Below are positions 35,401 to 49,800 of a stretch of 64,000 nt of DNA, in pieces. Every line of letters starts with the position of its first letter. The first letter of the stretch is position 1. Both the position numbers and the translations under genes were made by a program. A model generated the notes under the pieces. That model did not search any database. It was not told the DNA's origin and saw only the letters and a list, made by a program, of their open reading frames with translations. Origin of the DNA: Bugula neritina (lineage: Eukaryota; Bryozoa; Gymnolaemata; Cheilostomatida; Bugulidae); contig OZ037765.1 in the NCBI GenBank assembly GCA_964035545.1, positions 20,275,995 to 20,339,994 on the forward strand. The letters run 5' to 3'.

Positions 35401-38400
35401 GTATAAACAGTGTTGGTGCAATCTATATACTACTGAAGAAGTAGTTTTCATTTTTAGTTATACAGTTTGCGAAGACTGGTTATTCAGGTTGGATATAGTT
35501 AGTTTTTACCTTTTAAATTTTTATAAATTGATAATTTTCCTGTCAGCAATCTGCCAATAAATTCTTCCAGGTGCTGACTCTGGCCTCAAATGAACGTATT
35601 CCTCTGACGCCATCCATGAGACTCCTTTTTGAGATTTCTCACCTCAAGACTGCTACTCCAGCCACTGTCTCCAGAGCTGGTATTCTCTACATCAACCCTC
35701 AAGATCTGGGGTGGAACCCGTAAGTCTAACCTGCAACTCCTTGCATCTATTTCAACTCCCTATTTCGGTGCTTGTGACATTCTTCTTTTTTACCATTAAT
35801 AAATAATTAAGTTTCCTCATTTTCAAATTTGAATTTAAGCTAAGAATATGGAGTGTTTTAAATATTTACTATGCATAGAGTAGAATATTATATTACTATT
35901 GCCAAGTTTTAGTGCAGCTTTTGTGTTAAATACCAGCATTGTGTAATAGTTCGACATGCTTCTCTTTAGGTATGTCAACTCCTGGATTGATACAAGAGAA
36001 GTTCAATCAGAGAAAGCCAACCTCACCATTCTCTTTGAGAAGTATGTGCCACCATGTCTTGACATCATGAAAGTCAGATTCAAGAAGATCACACCTATTG
36101 CTGAGATCTCTCACATCCAGACCTTGTGCTATCTCCTAGAGGTATGTTTCTCTGCACGATATTTCTCTTAATTATACATTAAATTTTTTCCACTACCCGA
36201 ACGGGACAAAGCGGATATAGGTGAGAAATTCTCTTAATTATACACTGTCATGACCTGATTATACTCATGTAATAATGGTTGGCCTAGAAGTGATAGAAAG
36301 TTGTAAGTCTAATGCTTTATAGAAGGAGTGTCGCAGCATTTTTTATGAACTCTAAGATAATGTGTTTTCTTTGTGTCGCTATAAAATCTAAGATAATGTG
36401 TTTGTGCTGTGCAGGTGATGCTGATACCAGAGAACACACCCCCTGACTGCCCCAAGGAGTTATATGAGCTCTACTTTGTCTTCTGCTGCGTCTGGGCATT
36501 TGGAGCCTGTCTCTTCCAGGACCAGCTGACTGACCACAGAGTTGACTTCACCAAGTGGTGGGCTAATGAGTTCAAGACTATCAAGTTCCCATCTGCCGGC
36601 ACTGTCTTTGACTACTACATTGACAACACGACTCACAAGTTCGAGTCGTGGACTAAACTCGTAACCAAGTTTGAGTTGGATCCTGATATACCACTGCAAG
36701 TGAGTTATTTGTTTATATGATGGTAGTGATTTCATGACTAACATAAGCACACTGCAAGCTAGTTATAATAAATACTAATGGGTTTTTACCTGCTAGGTTT
36801 TGTGCCTAGCTATAATTGCTATGAAAAATTAAATGTGAGACCCCCTTATGAATTTAATATATTTCTGTACCATGTGTTGATATGTGTTGCTTATGCAACT
36901 TTTTATGGACACAAATAATTTTCAAAGAATGATAAAATATTCCTGAATTAATATTAGAAAATATACTTATCGATTGTTATTGTCTGTTGGCAGTCTGCCC
37001 TAGTTCACACTGCTGAGACGACTAGAACCAAGTTCTTCATGGACCTGCTGATAGAGAAGAGAAGACCCGTGATGCTGGTTGGTAGTGCCGGTACAGGAAA
37101 GTCTGTACTGATGGGAGAGAAACTCAACACTCTTCCTGACACTTTCAACATCGCCAACGTTCCCTTCAACTTCTACACAACTTCTGGCATGTTGCAAAGT
37201 GTTCTAGAAAAACCTCTTGAGAAGAAGGCGGGAAGAAACTATGGACCTCCCGGCAACAAGAGACTCGTTTACTTTATTGACGATATGAACATGCCTGAGG
37301 TACTAGCCAGTTTAAACTTTCTTAAACCAAACGTGTGCCATCTTTATAAACCTAATGCAGTAACAAAATTGTATATATCCGATAACCAAAACGCTATTTT
37401 CATATTTTATTTGCTGTCTTTATTATTGCGTGAATGAAGGAATGGCTTATTATACATTCAGAGAATGAAATATTGTTTACTGAATGTATAGCTTCTTAAA
37501 TTCAGATACCTACAAGTTGAGTTTCAAGCGATTTGACCTGGTAGGTTAACTTGTGTCTTGCAGGTAGACAAGTACTTCACTGTACAGCCGCACACACTTA
37601 TCAGACAGCACCTGGACTACAGCCATTGGTATGACAGGCAGAAGTTATCTCTAAAAGATGTACACAACACTCAGTATGTCGCCTGCATGAACCCCACAGC
37701 TGGTTCATTCACCATCAACCCACGTCTGCAGAGACATTTCACCGTGTTTGCCCTCTCCTTCCCGGGCAGAGATGCTTTGGCCACTATCTATACCAGCATT
37801 CTTACTCAGGTCTGTTTTGCTAACTTTTGCTGATGGTATTTTGAGCCTCTTTGTCGTCTATCACAGTGGCTTCGCCTTGTACTTATTTAAAGTGGGTTTT
37901 AGTGTTAGCTAAAAGATGATTCAACTAATTTAAAACATAAAAGATTATTTTATTATTTATTCCAACAAATTCAAAATATAAACTTTCTGTCGATGAGCTG
38001 TGATGCAAATTAGTGAATAATATCGCTCTTGTTAGTAGAACTTAAAACTAATGGCCCTAATACTATTGACTGTTTATCATTTATAGCATTTGCAAGTGAG
38101 TGGCATGAATTCCCAAGTTGTGAAGTTTGCACCAAACCTTGTCAATGGTGCTCTAGACTTGCATTCAAAGATGTCATCGACTTTCTTACCTACCGCTATC
38201 AAATTCCACTACATCTTCAACTTGAGAGATCTCTCCAACATCTTCCAGGTGATTATGAATACGTAGTAGACAGAGTGTAGATATCATGTAATAATACCTT
38301 ATGACTTTGCTTAGGTTTACCGTACATAGTTGTATTTATTTTCTATAAATATATAGGGTGTGCTGTTCAGTACCCCGGAAAGCGTAAAAACAACGAATGA

Positions 38401-41400
38401 TCTGCTATCCCTCTGGCTACACGAAGCTAACAGAGTCTATGGAGACAAGATGGTGGAAACAGCCGACACTGAGCTCTACCACAAAGTTCAGAAGGATGTA
38501 TTCAAAAAGTCTTTTGAGGATATCGAGCCTGAGGATATTTTCAGCAAGAAACCTTTGATTTACTGTCACTTTGCAACTGGCAAGTTATTTAAAATTCAAC
38601 AATTGCTCTCACATCTCTCACCTAAAAAGCTGTAGTTATGCATGGGTAGCGGTGAAAATGTTAGACAATTATAATAACTGCAAAATATTTGTTGAGGCCA
38701 ACAAGACAGTAATTGATGGCGTTACTATATTTTATAGGTATTGGTGATCCAAAGTACATGCCGGTACCTGATTGGCCGTCTCTCAACAAGCTGCTATTGG
38801 AAGCCCTAGATAACTACAATGAGCTGAATGCTGCTATGAACCTTGTCCTCTTTGAAGATGCCATGGAGCACATTTGCCGAATTAGCAGAATCCTCGAGTC
38901 TCCCAGAGGAAATGCTTTGCTCGTTGGCGTTGGAGGTAAGCTTATGGCCAATGTATATCTAGTACTTGAGGCACATGTTTTTCTCGAACTGAGTATGTTA
39001 CTACTTATCATATGCAAATTTTCTAGACCTGCCTTTTAAAGTTTTGCAACTTTTTTCAGGTTCTGGCAAGCAGTCTTTGGCTAGACTTGCTGGTTTCATC
39101 ACTGGTTTAGAGCCGTTTCAAATTACTATTAGGAAAGGCTACTCTATCCCCGACTTGAAGCTGGATATTGCTGGTCTATACATCAAGGCTGGAGTGAAGA
39201 ATGTTGGCTGCATGTTCTTAATGACTGACGCCCAGGTGAGTGGTTGCTTATGGAACATGAAACTGTAACCTCATTAAGTAACATAATGCTAGGTTCAAAT
39301 GTCAAGTCTCTTTGGTTTTATGTTTCGTAATTTATATGACTCACGCGGATGCTTCCAGAAAAAAATTTAGAAATCTTTTTTCAACACATATTATGACTAC
39401 AAAACTTAGTTTTGGTCTATAATCTACCATTTTGGTGTACATGTAAACATTCCAGGTGACTGATGAGAAGTTTTTGGTGCTGGTAAATGATTTGCTCTCT
39501 ACCGGTGAGATCGCTGACCTTCTACCTGATGACGACGTAGAAAATTGTATCAATGGCGTAAGAAATGAAGTGAAAGGCATTGGACTGGAGGATACTAGAG
39601 AGAACTGCTGGAAGTTCTTTATCGACAGAGTGCGAAAGATGTTAAAGGTGGTGTTGTGCTTCTCACCTGTTGGCAGTACTCTGAGAGTGAGAGGAAGGAA
39701 GTTCCCTGGTGTGGTTAACTGTACCAGCATCGACTGGTTCCACGAGTGGCCGCAAGAAGCTCTCATCTCCGTGAGCAGACGATTCATCAATGACAGCGAG
39801 TACTTGCCAGAGAATCTGAAAGATTCGGTAGCAGAGTTCATGTCCTTTGTACATACCTCTGTAAACGAAGCTTCCCAGCAGTACCTGCAGCACGAAAAGA
39901 GATACAACTACACAACCCCTAAGAGTTTCCTCGAACAGATTGCCCTCTACCTCAACATCCTGTCTACTAAGAATCACGAGCTACAAGGGAAGATGCAGCG
40001 TCTGGAGAATGGTCTAGAGAAATTGAGGTCTACAGGTATGCAACGTCAGAAGTACAGTTATACTGATGCAAATACCTGAAATCAAAGACACTGGTAGACC
40101 AATTATTATTTGAAATAATTTTAATCTTGTAGTTATGATATTTTGAAACTGCTGCAGTTAATTGATTTTATTTGCAATATTTTAGCTGCTCAGGTGGATG
40201 ATTTGAAAGCAAAACTAGCAGCTCAAGAAATTGAGTTGACCCAGAAGAACGAAGATGCCAACAAGCTGATTCAGATTGTAGGAGCTGAGACAGAGAAAGT
40301 ATCCAAAGAGAAAGCTATTGCTGATGAAGAAGAGAAAAAGGTAACGTGATGCAATCTTCAAACTCTGGTTTTGTTCAAATAACAGACTTTGTTTATTATT
40401 TTGTTAAAAAACTGCTATAATTTACAGTGAGTTTTACCATGGCAGACATATTGTTGTTTAGCACAATGTTCTTCTGATACTATACATTACATATTTAGGC
40501 ATTATTTATGGTTTACAAGACTTCACATGCTGAATTGCCTGTATACTTCTCTAGGTTGCTGTCATCAAAGAAGAAGTAACTAAAAAGCAGATATCTTGTG
40601 AGACAGATCTAGCTAAAGCTGAACCTGCTCTGATAGCTGCCCAGGAAGCTTTGAACACTTTGAATAAGGTACTAAACCTTAAATAACTACTGCAAGTGCA
40701 ACTGTTTCTTTTTTTGATTAGTACTGTTTTATTGTGTCAATTTTCTTAGCGGATCAAAGGAATGCATACTGTTTTTAAACATTCCTTTCATCATTTTAAT
40801 AAAAATAACTGTTTATGTGGTGAATATTTGCAGAACAACTTGACTGAGTTGAAGTCCTTTGGTTCACCTCCAGCTGCCGTTGTTAGTGTTACGGCAGCGG
40901 TGATGTGCCTGATGGCACCTGGCGGAAAAGTGCCTAAGGATAGAAGTTGGAAGGCTGCTAAGGGTATGATGGCCAAGGTATGTTGATGCACGATTGAGTT
41001 AATCGCCAGTTAATTTTTGTTTAAAATCTACTGGTATTTGATTGTTCAGTCAAATTTTCAGACAATATTGCGTAGTGCCAAGTCCATTTTCAATATAAAT
41101 ACTATTAGTTTTGATGTAATTGAAAATTGTATACTGTATTGGCATGTTTAGCAACTTTGTTGGCGTCTTAAACAGGTGGATGGTTTTCTTGATTCGCTAA
41201 TTAATTATGACAAGGAGAATATTCCAGACGCCTGTTTAAAGGCTCTTGAGCCATACTTGGCAAACCCAGAGTTTGACCCTGAATTTATACGTGCAAAGTC
41301 GGCAGCCGCTGCTGGGCTTTGCGCTTGGGCAGTTAATATCGTGGCGTAAGTAGAACCGATGCGTAGGCAGCCAGACATCTCCATAGATGACGCGTTGTGG

Positions 41401-43720
41401 CTGTTATCTGTTAGACCAAGACGTGGAGTGGCTTTCTTTATATGTTTAGCTGTTATATATTTAGTGTTCCGTGTTTCTTTCTGTTCTCTTTATACTCTTC
41501 TCTTCTGCTAATTTAACCAACCATAGGTTGACGGGTTTCTAGACTCACTCATAAACTATGACAAAGAAAATATACCCGACGCTTGTCTTAAAGCCGTCGA
41601 CCCTTATTTGCTTGACCCTGAGTTTGATGCAGACTTTATTAGAGGAAAGTCTGCTGCCGCTGCCGGCCTCTGTGCCTGGGCTATAAATATTGTCACGTAA
41701 GTGACCTAATATGTCAGCATGTCATGAGATATACACGAAGGTAGAGTACAGTATAGTAGAGAGCTAGATCTCACTCAGTCAACACTATGTATACATCTAG
41801 AGGTGTTATTGTTGTCTTAGCTATTACATAGTTTTACTACTTCCCTAACTCTCCAGTTGTGCCAGTGTTTTATTAGAAGTGAATATAAAGTAACTCAACT
41901 TCTGCAATCCCCTCACCCACATCACTGCTGATTGAGATAACTAAGTCATGCTATAGAATTACTTTTTATATACCGATTTGGCTTGTATTAGGATATATAC
42001 TGGTCTACACTTTTACGTTATATTTTAGTTAAAAGATATGAGAAATATATCTTGTCAATAAACCTTATTTATTGTGCCTCGTTATCTCACTCAGTTGCTA
42101 GTAACAGTTGCTAGTAACAGTTGCTAGTAACAGTTGCTAGTAACAGTTGCTAGTAACAGTTGCTAGTAACAGTTGCTAGTAACAGTTGCTAGTAACAGTT
42201 GCTAGTAACAGTTGCTAAATCTATATTGGCTTTTTGATGACAGTATGGTACATAAAGATACCGTATTTAGTGTACCACAATCTACATGATAAGCTGGTCA
42301 AGACAAGATATATTTATTCATGAAGTTGTTTTTGTGGTTTGTTGTTTTTGAGTTAGTTTTGCTGCTGGTTAAGTTTACTTTAGTTATGATACATTGTTTT
42401 ATAGTATTTTACGCCATAATAGAGAACTTTATGGTGAACTTCACTCTTTTTAGTTTCTATCGAGTCTATTGTGATGTGGAGCCTAAACGTCTTGCTCTTG
42501 CTGCTGCCAATGCCGAGTTGGCTGCTGCCGTGGAGAAACTGAAAGGAATTCAGAATAAGATCAAAGCTCTAGAGGAGGTCCTTGACAAGCTGACTGCTGA
42601 CTTTGAGAGAGCTACTGCTGAGAAGATCAGGTGTCAGGAGCAGGCTGACTCTACCAACAGAACCATCAAGTAAGCGTGACGGTTATACATGGTACACTGT
42701 CTGTTTGTGTGCTTAACATATGCGTAGTGTCAAGAGGCAATCTGAATTACTATGTAAAAAGATTATAGTATGTATTACATATATAGTACATATAGAAAAT
42801 TATTACTATTTGTATACTGTCTATAAAAATTAGCCTCTCTGCATACAGTGACATCGAAGAGCTGGTTACTTTGTTTGCTGTAATTATGTTTTATGGGCAT
42901 AAAAAGCATTGAAAAGTACATATTTTACTAACTCTTAATAGCCTGGCTAATCGGCTAGTGGGTGGTCTGGCATCTGAGAACGTGCGTTGGGCAGAGTCTG
43001 TGGAGCTGTTTAAGGAACAAGCTACGACTTTGCCGGGAGACGTGCTGCTCACAACAGCCTTTGTATCTTATGTTGGCTGTTTCATCAAGAGTTACAGAGT
43101 GGACCTGATGGAAAATCAATGGCTGCCATTCCTCACCAAACTCTCCGTAAGAAATTACTTCTATCAGCTATTTTGTCATAAGTATTGCAATATATCACCA
43201 ACTTAATAAACATCTTTGACAATCAACCTAAATTGCTCAACTGGGATAATTTTGCATGTAAAAATTGTTATAGCATGATAAATTTTTTTGAAATTTAAAT
43301 TTTTATACAATTCTATATGTAAGGTTAAATTTGTGTGATAATCTAGCAATATAATTTATCTAATAGCATAATAATATGTACTATGTATTGTTACAGGAAA
43401 ACAGTGCGGTAGGATATGAATTATGTAGCTTTAAATGTCTTGTCGCTTGCTTAGTTTGTTGATTTTATTGAACTATATTTTCTTGAATTTTATTCTATTT
43501 CACATTCTCTCTGAGTTGGGCACATATAATTATAATATTCTAGAAACTTGCTATTTTTTCCACAGACTTTAAATGCATTATTTTCTAGCAGCTATTTCTA
43601 CAAAAGTATCTTATCTTTTACATTCTTTAAGCTTTTAATGCCTTTTGTTAGAATATTTATTTATAGCTAGAAATTTTTTATATTTCCGTAGTGTTATAAT
43701 TATGCTTTCTAACATGCTAT

Positions 43721-43765
<45 letters not shown>

Positions 43766-43790
43766 TATGTATAAATATATATATAAATAA

Positions 43791-43822
<32 letters not shown>

Positions 43823-46800
43823 GTATATATATACACACACGGATAGAGATTATATACAGCAGTTATTGGTTTGTAGACTCCAATACCCGTGACAAAAGAC
43901 CTTGACCCCTTGTCCATGCTGACAGACGACGCTCAGATTGCTACTTGGAATAATGAGGGACTTCCATCAGACAGGATGTCAACTGAAAATGCCACCATCT
44001 TGTGTAACTGTGAAAGATGGCCGCTTATGATTGACCCTCAACTTCAGGTATTCACTTTGCTAATTTTAACTGCATGATTGTATGTTATATATACCGAGAA
44101 GTTACTGGTACTAAGTGCAAATTTATTTGTTGTGTTTCAGGGTATTAAATGGGTGAAAACTCGATATGCTGAGTCGCTGATAGTCGTGAGACTTGGCCAG
44201 AAAGGTTACCTCGACAGAATAGAGCACGCTGTCATGTCTGGAGACGTTGTGTTAATTGAGAACATTGAGGAGAGCATAGATCCGGTACTCGATCCTTTAC
44301 TTGGCCGTAACCTCATCAAGAAAGGTCGTTACATCAAAATGGGCGATAAAGAAGTCGAGTACAACAAAGCTTTCAAACTCATTCTGCAAACTAAAGTGAG
44401 TTTTTAATTAATTACAAAAAAAAATTTTTTTGGGCATTTTTGAGGCATATAATAATAGTGGTTAAAATTGTTGAGTTAGTTATTGTATCAACTTTTTTCA
44501 ATTTATTCTAGTTGGCTAACCCTCACTACAAACCTGAGATGCAAGCCCAGACAACACTGATCAACTTCACTGTCACCAGAGACGGTTTAGAAGATCAGCT
44601 ACTGGCGCAGGTGGTGGCCGTAGAGAGACCAGACTTGGAGCAGCTCAAGTCAGAGCTTACCCGCCAGCAGAACGAGTTCAAGATTGTGTTGAAGAAACTG
44701 GAGGATGATTTGTTGGCTAGGCTTTCCGCTGCAGGTTGTAGCTTTTACTTGGTCACGAGTCTAATATTTATTGTGCCAAGAACTTGTTTATGTTCTCCAA
44801 AAGCTGTAAGAAGTTATATGATTTCATATATAAATATCATGTAGTATATTCCCAATATAAATTTTATAGTGCTGGAAGGCCTTTTTGGTAAGAGTATATG
44901 ACTGATGAAATTAAGCAAGACAACTTGCGTGACAGGCTTAGCTCCTTTAAAGTTTAAACTGTTTTCATTATAGAGATAATAAATATAATATATATTTTGG
45001 AATATCTTGCAGAGGGGGATTTCCTGGGCGACACTGCTCTTGTTGAGAACCTTGAAACCACCAAGACAACGGCTACCGAGATTGCCGAGAAAGTGGAGCA
45101 AGCTAAAGTAACTGAAGTTCAGATCAATGAAGCCAGAGAGCACTACCGTCCAGCTGCAGCCAGGGCCTCACTTCTCTACTTTATTCTCAATGAGCTCTTT
45201 AAAATCAATCCTATGTACCAATTCTCTCTCAAGGTATTGTATCTGCAACGTTTTACATTATATTTATCTGCAAACTCATTACTTCTCTGATTTGTAACTA
45301 ATGAACTGATTATATTATAGCATTGCTACTGATGTATTTTAGGCTTTCAGCATTGTGTTTGGTAAAGCCATTGAAAGAGCAGAGCCAGCTGACGAGGTGA
45401 AGGCCAGAGTGGTAAATCTCATTGACTTCATCACTTTCTCCGTATTCAACTACACCAGCAGAGGGTTGTTTGAGAAGGATAAGCTGATCTTCGTTTCTCA
45501 GATGTGCTTCAGCGTAAGTTTGTTTATAAGTCTTACACTCATGCATTGTTCATACTTTCAACTCACAACTTAATGGTCTGCCTGGTGGGAAATGATCTCT
45601 GTGATTGTGCACTAGTATTGCTTCTATATAAAGTTATTTGGAAAATGACTCATCCATTCTATTTTCAGATTCATATTCAATGTTCAAGTAGCTTGACATA
45701 TTACATATGTGTATTGATGACTAATTTAATTTTAGATTCTGACAGTTTCCAAGGCTATCAACCCTGTGGAATTAGATTTCTTGCTAAGATTCCCTGCACA
45801 GCCGAATGTCACCTCCCCAGTTGACTTCCTCTCACATAACAGTTGGGGTGGAATCAAATCACTGTCGGGAATGGAGGAGTTCAGAAACCTGGACCGTGAC
45901 ATCGAAGGGTCTGCTAAGAGATGGAAGAAGTTTGTTGAGTCTGAGTGTCCAGAGAAAGAAAAGTTCCCTCAGGAGTGGAAGAATAAAACATCTCTGCAGA
46001 AGTTGTGTATGATGAGAGCTCTGAGACCTGACCGTATGTCCTACGCCATGGTCGACTTTGTCGCTGAGATGTTGGGTACCAAGTATGTTGAAGGTAAGGT
46101 GATAAATTTAATTGTATCTGGTTCACCTATCAAAATGTGTATGCAATTTTTGTCTTTTCAATATCAAGAAGTTAAGTAGTATTTTATGCTAAATGCTTTA
46201 TAAGTTGAAATTTTCTATTAAATATATCTTCAACAGTCACAGCTATCATAAACGTTGTACTTAATTTAATTTTTATTTAATTATAAGTTGAAATCTCAAG
46301 GCATTGTAATCTTTATAACTCTGTTTTATACTTATTTCATTTCTTTTAAATTGCAGGAAGATCAATTGAGTTTGCTAAATCTTATGAAGAGACGGGGCCA
46401 GGGACGCCCGTGTTTTTCATCCTATCACCTGGGGTGGATCCACTCAAAGACGTGGAGGCTCTTGGAAAGAAACTTGGCTTCACTTTCGACAGCAACAACT
46501 TTCATAATATCTCTCTAGGTCAAGGTCAGGAGATTGTGGCTGAACAGGCTATGGATTTGGCCGCCAAAGAGGGTCACTGGGTGGTGTTACAGGTATTGAG
46601 ATATGGTTGTTATAGCTTTAGTTAGGTGTGTGCGCCTTGCTCTGTATAGAGTTGTGTTCCCTTCTTGTATTCAATATCAAACTATAGCGATAAGGTATTT
46701 AAATGAATTTTTAAGTGTTTAAAATATTCAAAGATTTTAATGTTTTAGTAAAAATGTTCATATAAAATTACATTTATTAAAAGGTTTGCAAAGGTTTTTC

Positions 46801-49800
46801 GTATTTACTATTGTTGCGTATAAATAAAAATTTAATTATAGTTCAACATTAACTGTAAAATAAGCAGCATTTTATTTCTGCGATTGTGTAGCTAGCCCTA
46901 TTTCAATGCATGGGAACTTGGTCAAGAAATTTTTTAAAAGCCCTTATTTTATATTTTAATGTTTATTAGTTTTGATTAACAAATGAGGTAACTGTAACTA
47001 GCAATTTCCTTATCTATGAAATCATTAAAGTTTTTTTAGTAAAAAATTAAGAAATTTGTATAAAAAACATGTTTCTACTGTTGTAGGTATCTGAGAAAAT
47101 CATTTACCTCCAATGTTACAAGTATTTATTTTATAAAAAATGTGCTGTTCTTTGCTTTAGAATGTGCACTTGGTTGCTAAGTGGCTGGGAACATTGGAGA
47201 GGAAGTTAGAAGAACACAGTCTAACCGCTAATGATGCCTACAGAGTGTATATTTCTGCAGAGCCAGCTAGCAGTGCTGAGTACCATATCATTCCTCAGGT
47301 ATACTAATTTTCCACCACCAATCTAGGGTACAAAGTCAAACAGTGTCATATAGATTTTTACCTGCATACAAAATACAAATTAGTGTCATTGATTTGTAGT
47401 TATTACAATGTAGTCTCATTATTATGTGTTAATTTTTTTGTGTTTATTACTAAATAGCAACTTTTAATAAATAATTTTTTATTAAAATTTGAGATGCATT
47501 AAACTTTTAAATAGCTGCTTTTGAGTATTTCAAATGCACAATTTAAACTTAAGACTGAATGTACTTCTTCAGGGTATCCTTGAGTCAGCTATCAAAATCA
47601 CCAATGAGCCCCCAACTGGTATGACAGCCAACTTGCATAAAGCACTAGACAACTTTAACCAAGACACTCTGGAGATGTGTGCCAGAGAGAATGAGTTTAG
47701 AAGCATACTCTTCTCTCTATGCTATTTCCATGCTGTTGTTTGTGAGAGAAGAAAGTTTGGACCACAAGGTACAACTTTCTAACTTTTTCATATTTTTTGA
47801 GCTTTTGAGTTACATTAAATACTATTTGATTTTAACTGGAAGGAATATTATAGATAGGCAGTGGCATAGGTTTTCTTTTCTGCATCAAATACCTAGAGTA
47901 AAGTTTATCATAGACTAAGGTGCTTGTGCAACTATACAGTTGTCAACTGAAACAGCTAGTACTTTATAGCTTTGAAAATTCATATCAAGGATCGGACAAT
48001 GTTTTAATCCATATTCAGCATTTACAAATAATGTATTAAAATTTTAATTGCTGTTAGGTGATCTGAAATTGTAATTAAAAGATTTTTTACTATTGGTATT
48101 AGGTCAAATGACCAGATTATTTGAAATTATGTTGAGAGTTGTCTACCCAGTGCAGTATATATACATTTTTATGAAAATTATTTTATTTTATACGGAAGTA
48201 AGCTGAAAATATTTCATAGACATGTGATTATATTTCTCCTCATGTCGTTCAGGCTGGAACAGAGTATACCCGTACAACACTGGAGACTTGACTATCAGTG
48301 CCATGGTGCTGTACAACTACCTGGAGGCTAATGCCAAGGTCCCGTGGGAAGATCTGCGATATCTCTTTGGCGAGATTATGTACGGCGGCCATATTACCGA
48401 TGACTGGGACAGGAAGTTGTGTCGAACATACCTGGAGGAATACATGCATCCCGATATGGTGAGAGATGCGCACTCGCATTATGCATAACATGCTGCATAT
48501 TCGTTTGTGAAATATCGCAATTAGTGCTTGCAGACGCGAATTTATCTGATAATATATTGAATGGTGAGAATATATGTAAATAGTTGAACAAGTATACTAA
48601 TGATTGCTTGATAATATCATCAACGTAGTCTGTTTAACAACTTATATTCATTATGCAGAAATCAAGATGCGCTTCGGCTAATTGGCTTCAAAAAGTCTGC
48701 CTACTAACGATAATTAGTTGAATCATTTAGATCTCGCATTCGTTAAGGTCTTCCTGCTTAACCAATTAGGGTTTTCCACTCCAGGCACTCGTAATCTTCT
48801 TAAGAGTTGCTTGGGTTGAACTTGTTGAGTTACTCTAAAAACTTATTTAATTATGTTGGACTTCAAACTAAAATAAGCTTTATTTTATGATGGTATGCGA
48901 GTATGTTTGTTGCAACAAGTTAAAGGACTTTCTAGTGTTTGCTGATAATACGTATATGAACAGCGAACTGATCGTAAAGTTGTTACTAATTATTGAACTG
49001 CTATAATGAGGGTATTGTTTCGCAGATTATTTCATCTTCTTTTTATAATTATGTAAACTGCAAAGTAATTGTATATTCTGTATTGCTATAGGTTTGTAAT
49101 GATTGAGCTTATGCTGAATGTAATGCAATATAACTGATATCCTCAACTGTATATTACATATATATAAATTAGCTTGGCACTCCAATATACACTTTTATAT
49201 GTGTAATTAGACTGTGTGTGCCACAATTAGCTTTTATTACAATACACATGCTTTCCTAATAATAATTTCAACCTATTTCCTATACTTCAATACAACCTAA
49301 TTTCTTTATTATATTACTTTAAAACTACGTTAGCCAGGATGCCAGAGTAAATAGCAGATAATTAGACGAAATATTATATTGCAACTGAAAACCTTTTGGT
49401 TACTTGCTAGCAGTATTAGTGAAGTACAGATATATGTCATGTAATTCCTATTAGTTGTAACTTTGAACTGGTAAATGATTAGTAAGTGACTGAAATATAT
49501 AATAGTTTCAAGTGTGTGATATTCCCAGTGATATTTCTGCTATTTCTGCATTCCTGGTTTAGTTGGAGGGAGAGTTGTACTTGGCTCCTGGGTTTCCCAT
49601 TCCTCCCAACTCCGACTACAAGGGGTACCACGCCTACATTGACGAATGCCTGCCTCCAGAAAGCCCCTACCTCTACGGTCTGCATCCAAATGCTGAGATT
49701 GAGTTTCTCACAACTAACTCTGATGCCTTGTTCAAAACCGTGTTTGAAATGCAACCAAGAGATGCCAGTGCTGGCAGCGGTGGTGGTGCCACCAAGGATG

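Larger units (their letters stand above)
39456..42669 (+). other. DNAH17: DNAH17 exons 42-47: end of AAA4, stalk and microtubule-binding domain
   Basis: Exons 39456-40035 (580 nt, the largest), 40186-40340, 40555-40668, 40834-40977, then one of 41176-41345 or 41527-41696, then 42454-42669. The ascending stalk helix starts near [18 protein letters not shown]. Exon 45 holds the end of CC1 and the first microtubule-contact helix ([18 protein letters not shown], then [15 protein letters not shown]). Exon 46 holds the rest of the microtubule-binding domain up to the helix entering CC2. Exon 47 is the descending stalk helix ([20 protein letters not shown] onward). Confidence 0.9.

Noticed and set aside
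42092-42217. CRISPR-like array
   Set aside because: Direct 13-bp repeats without spacers, inside an intron of a eukaryotic gene.
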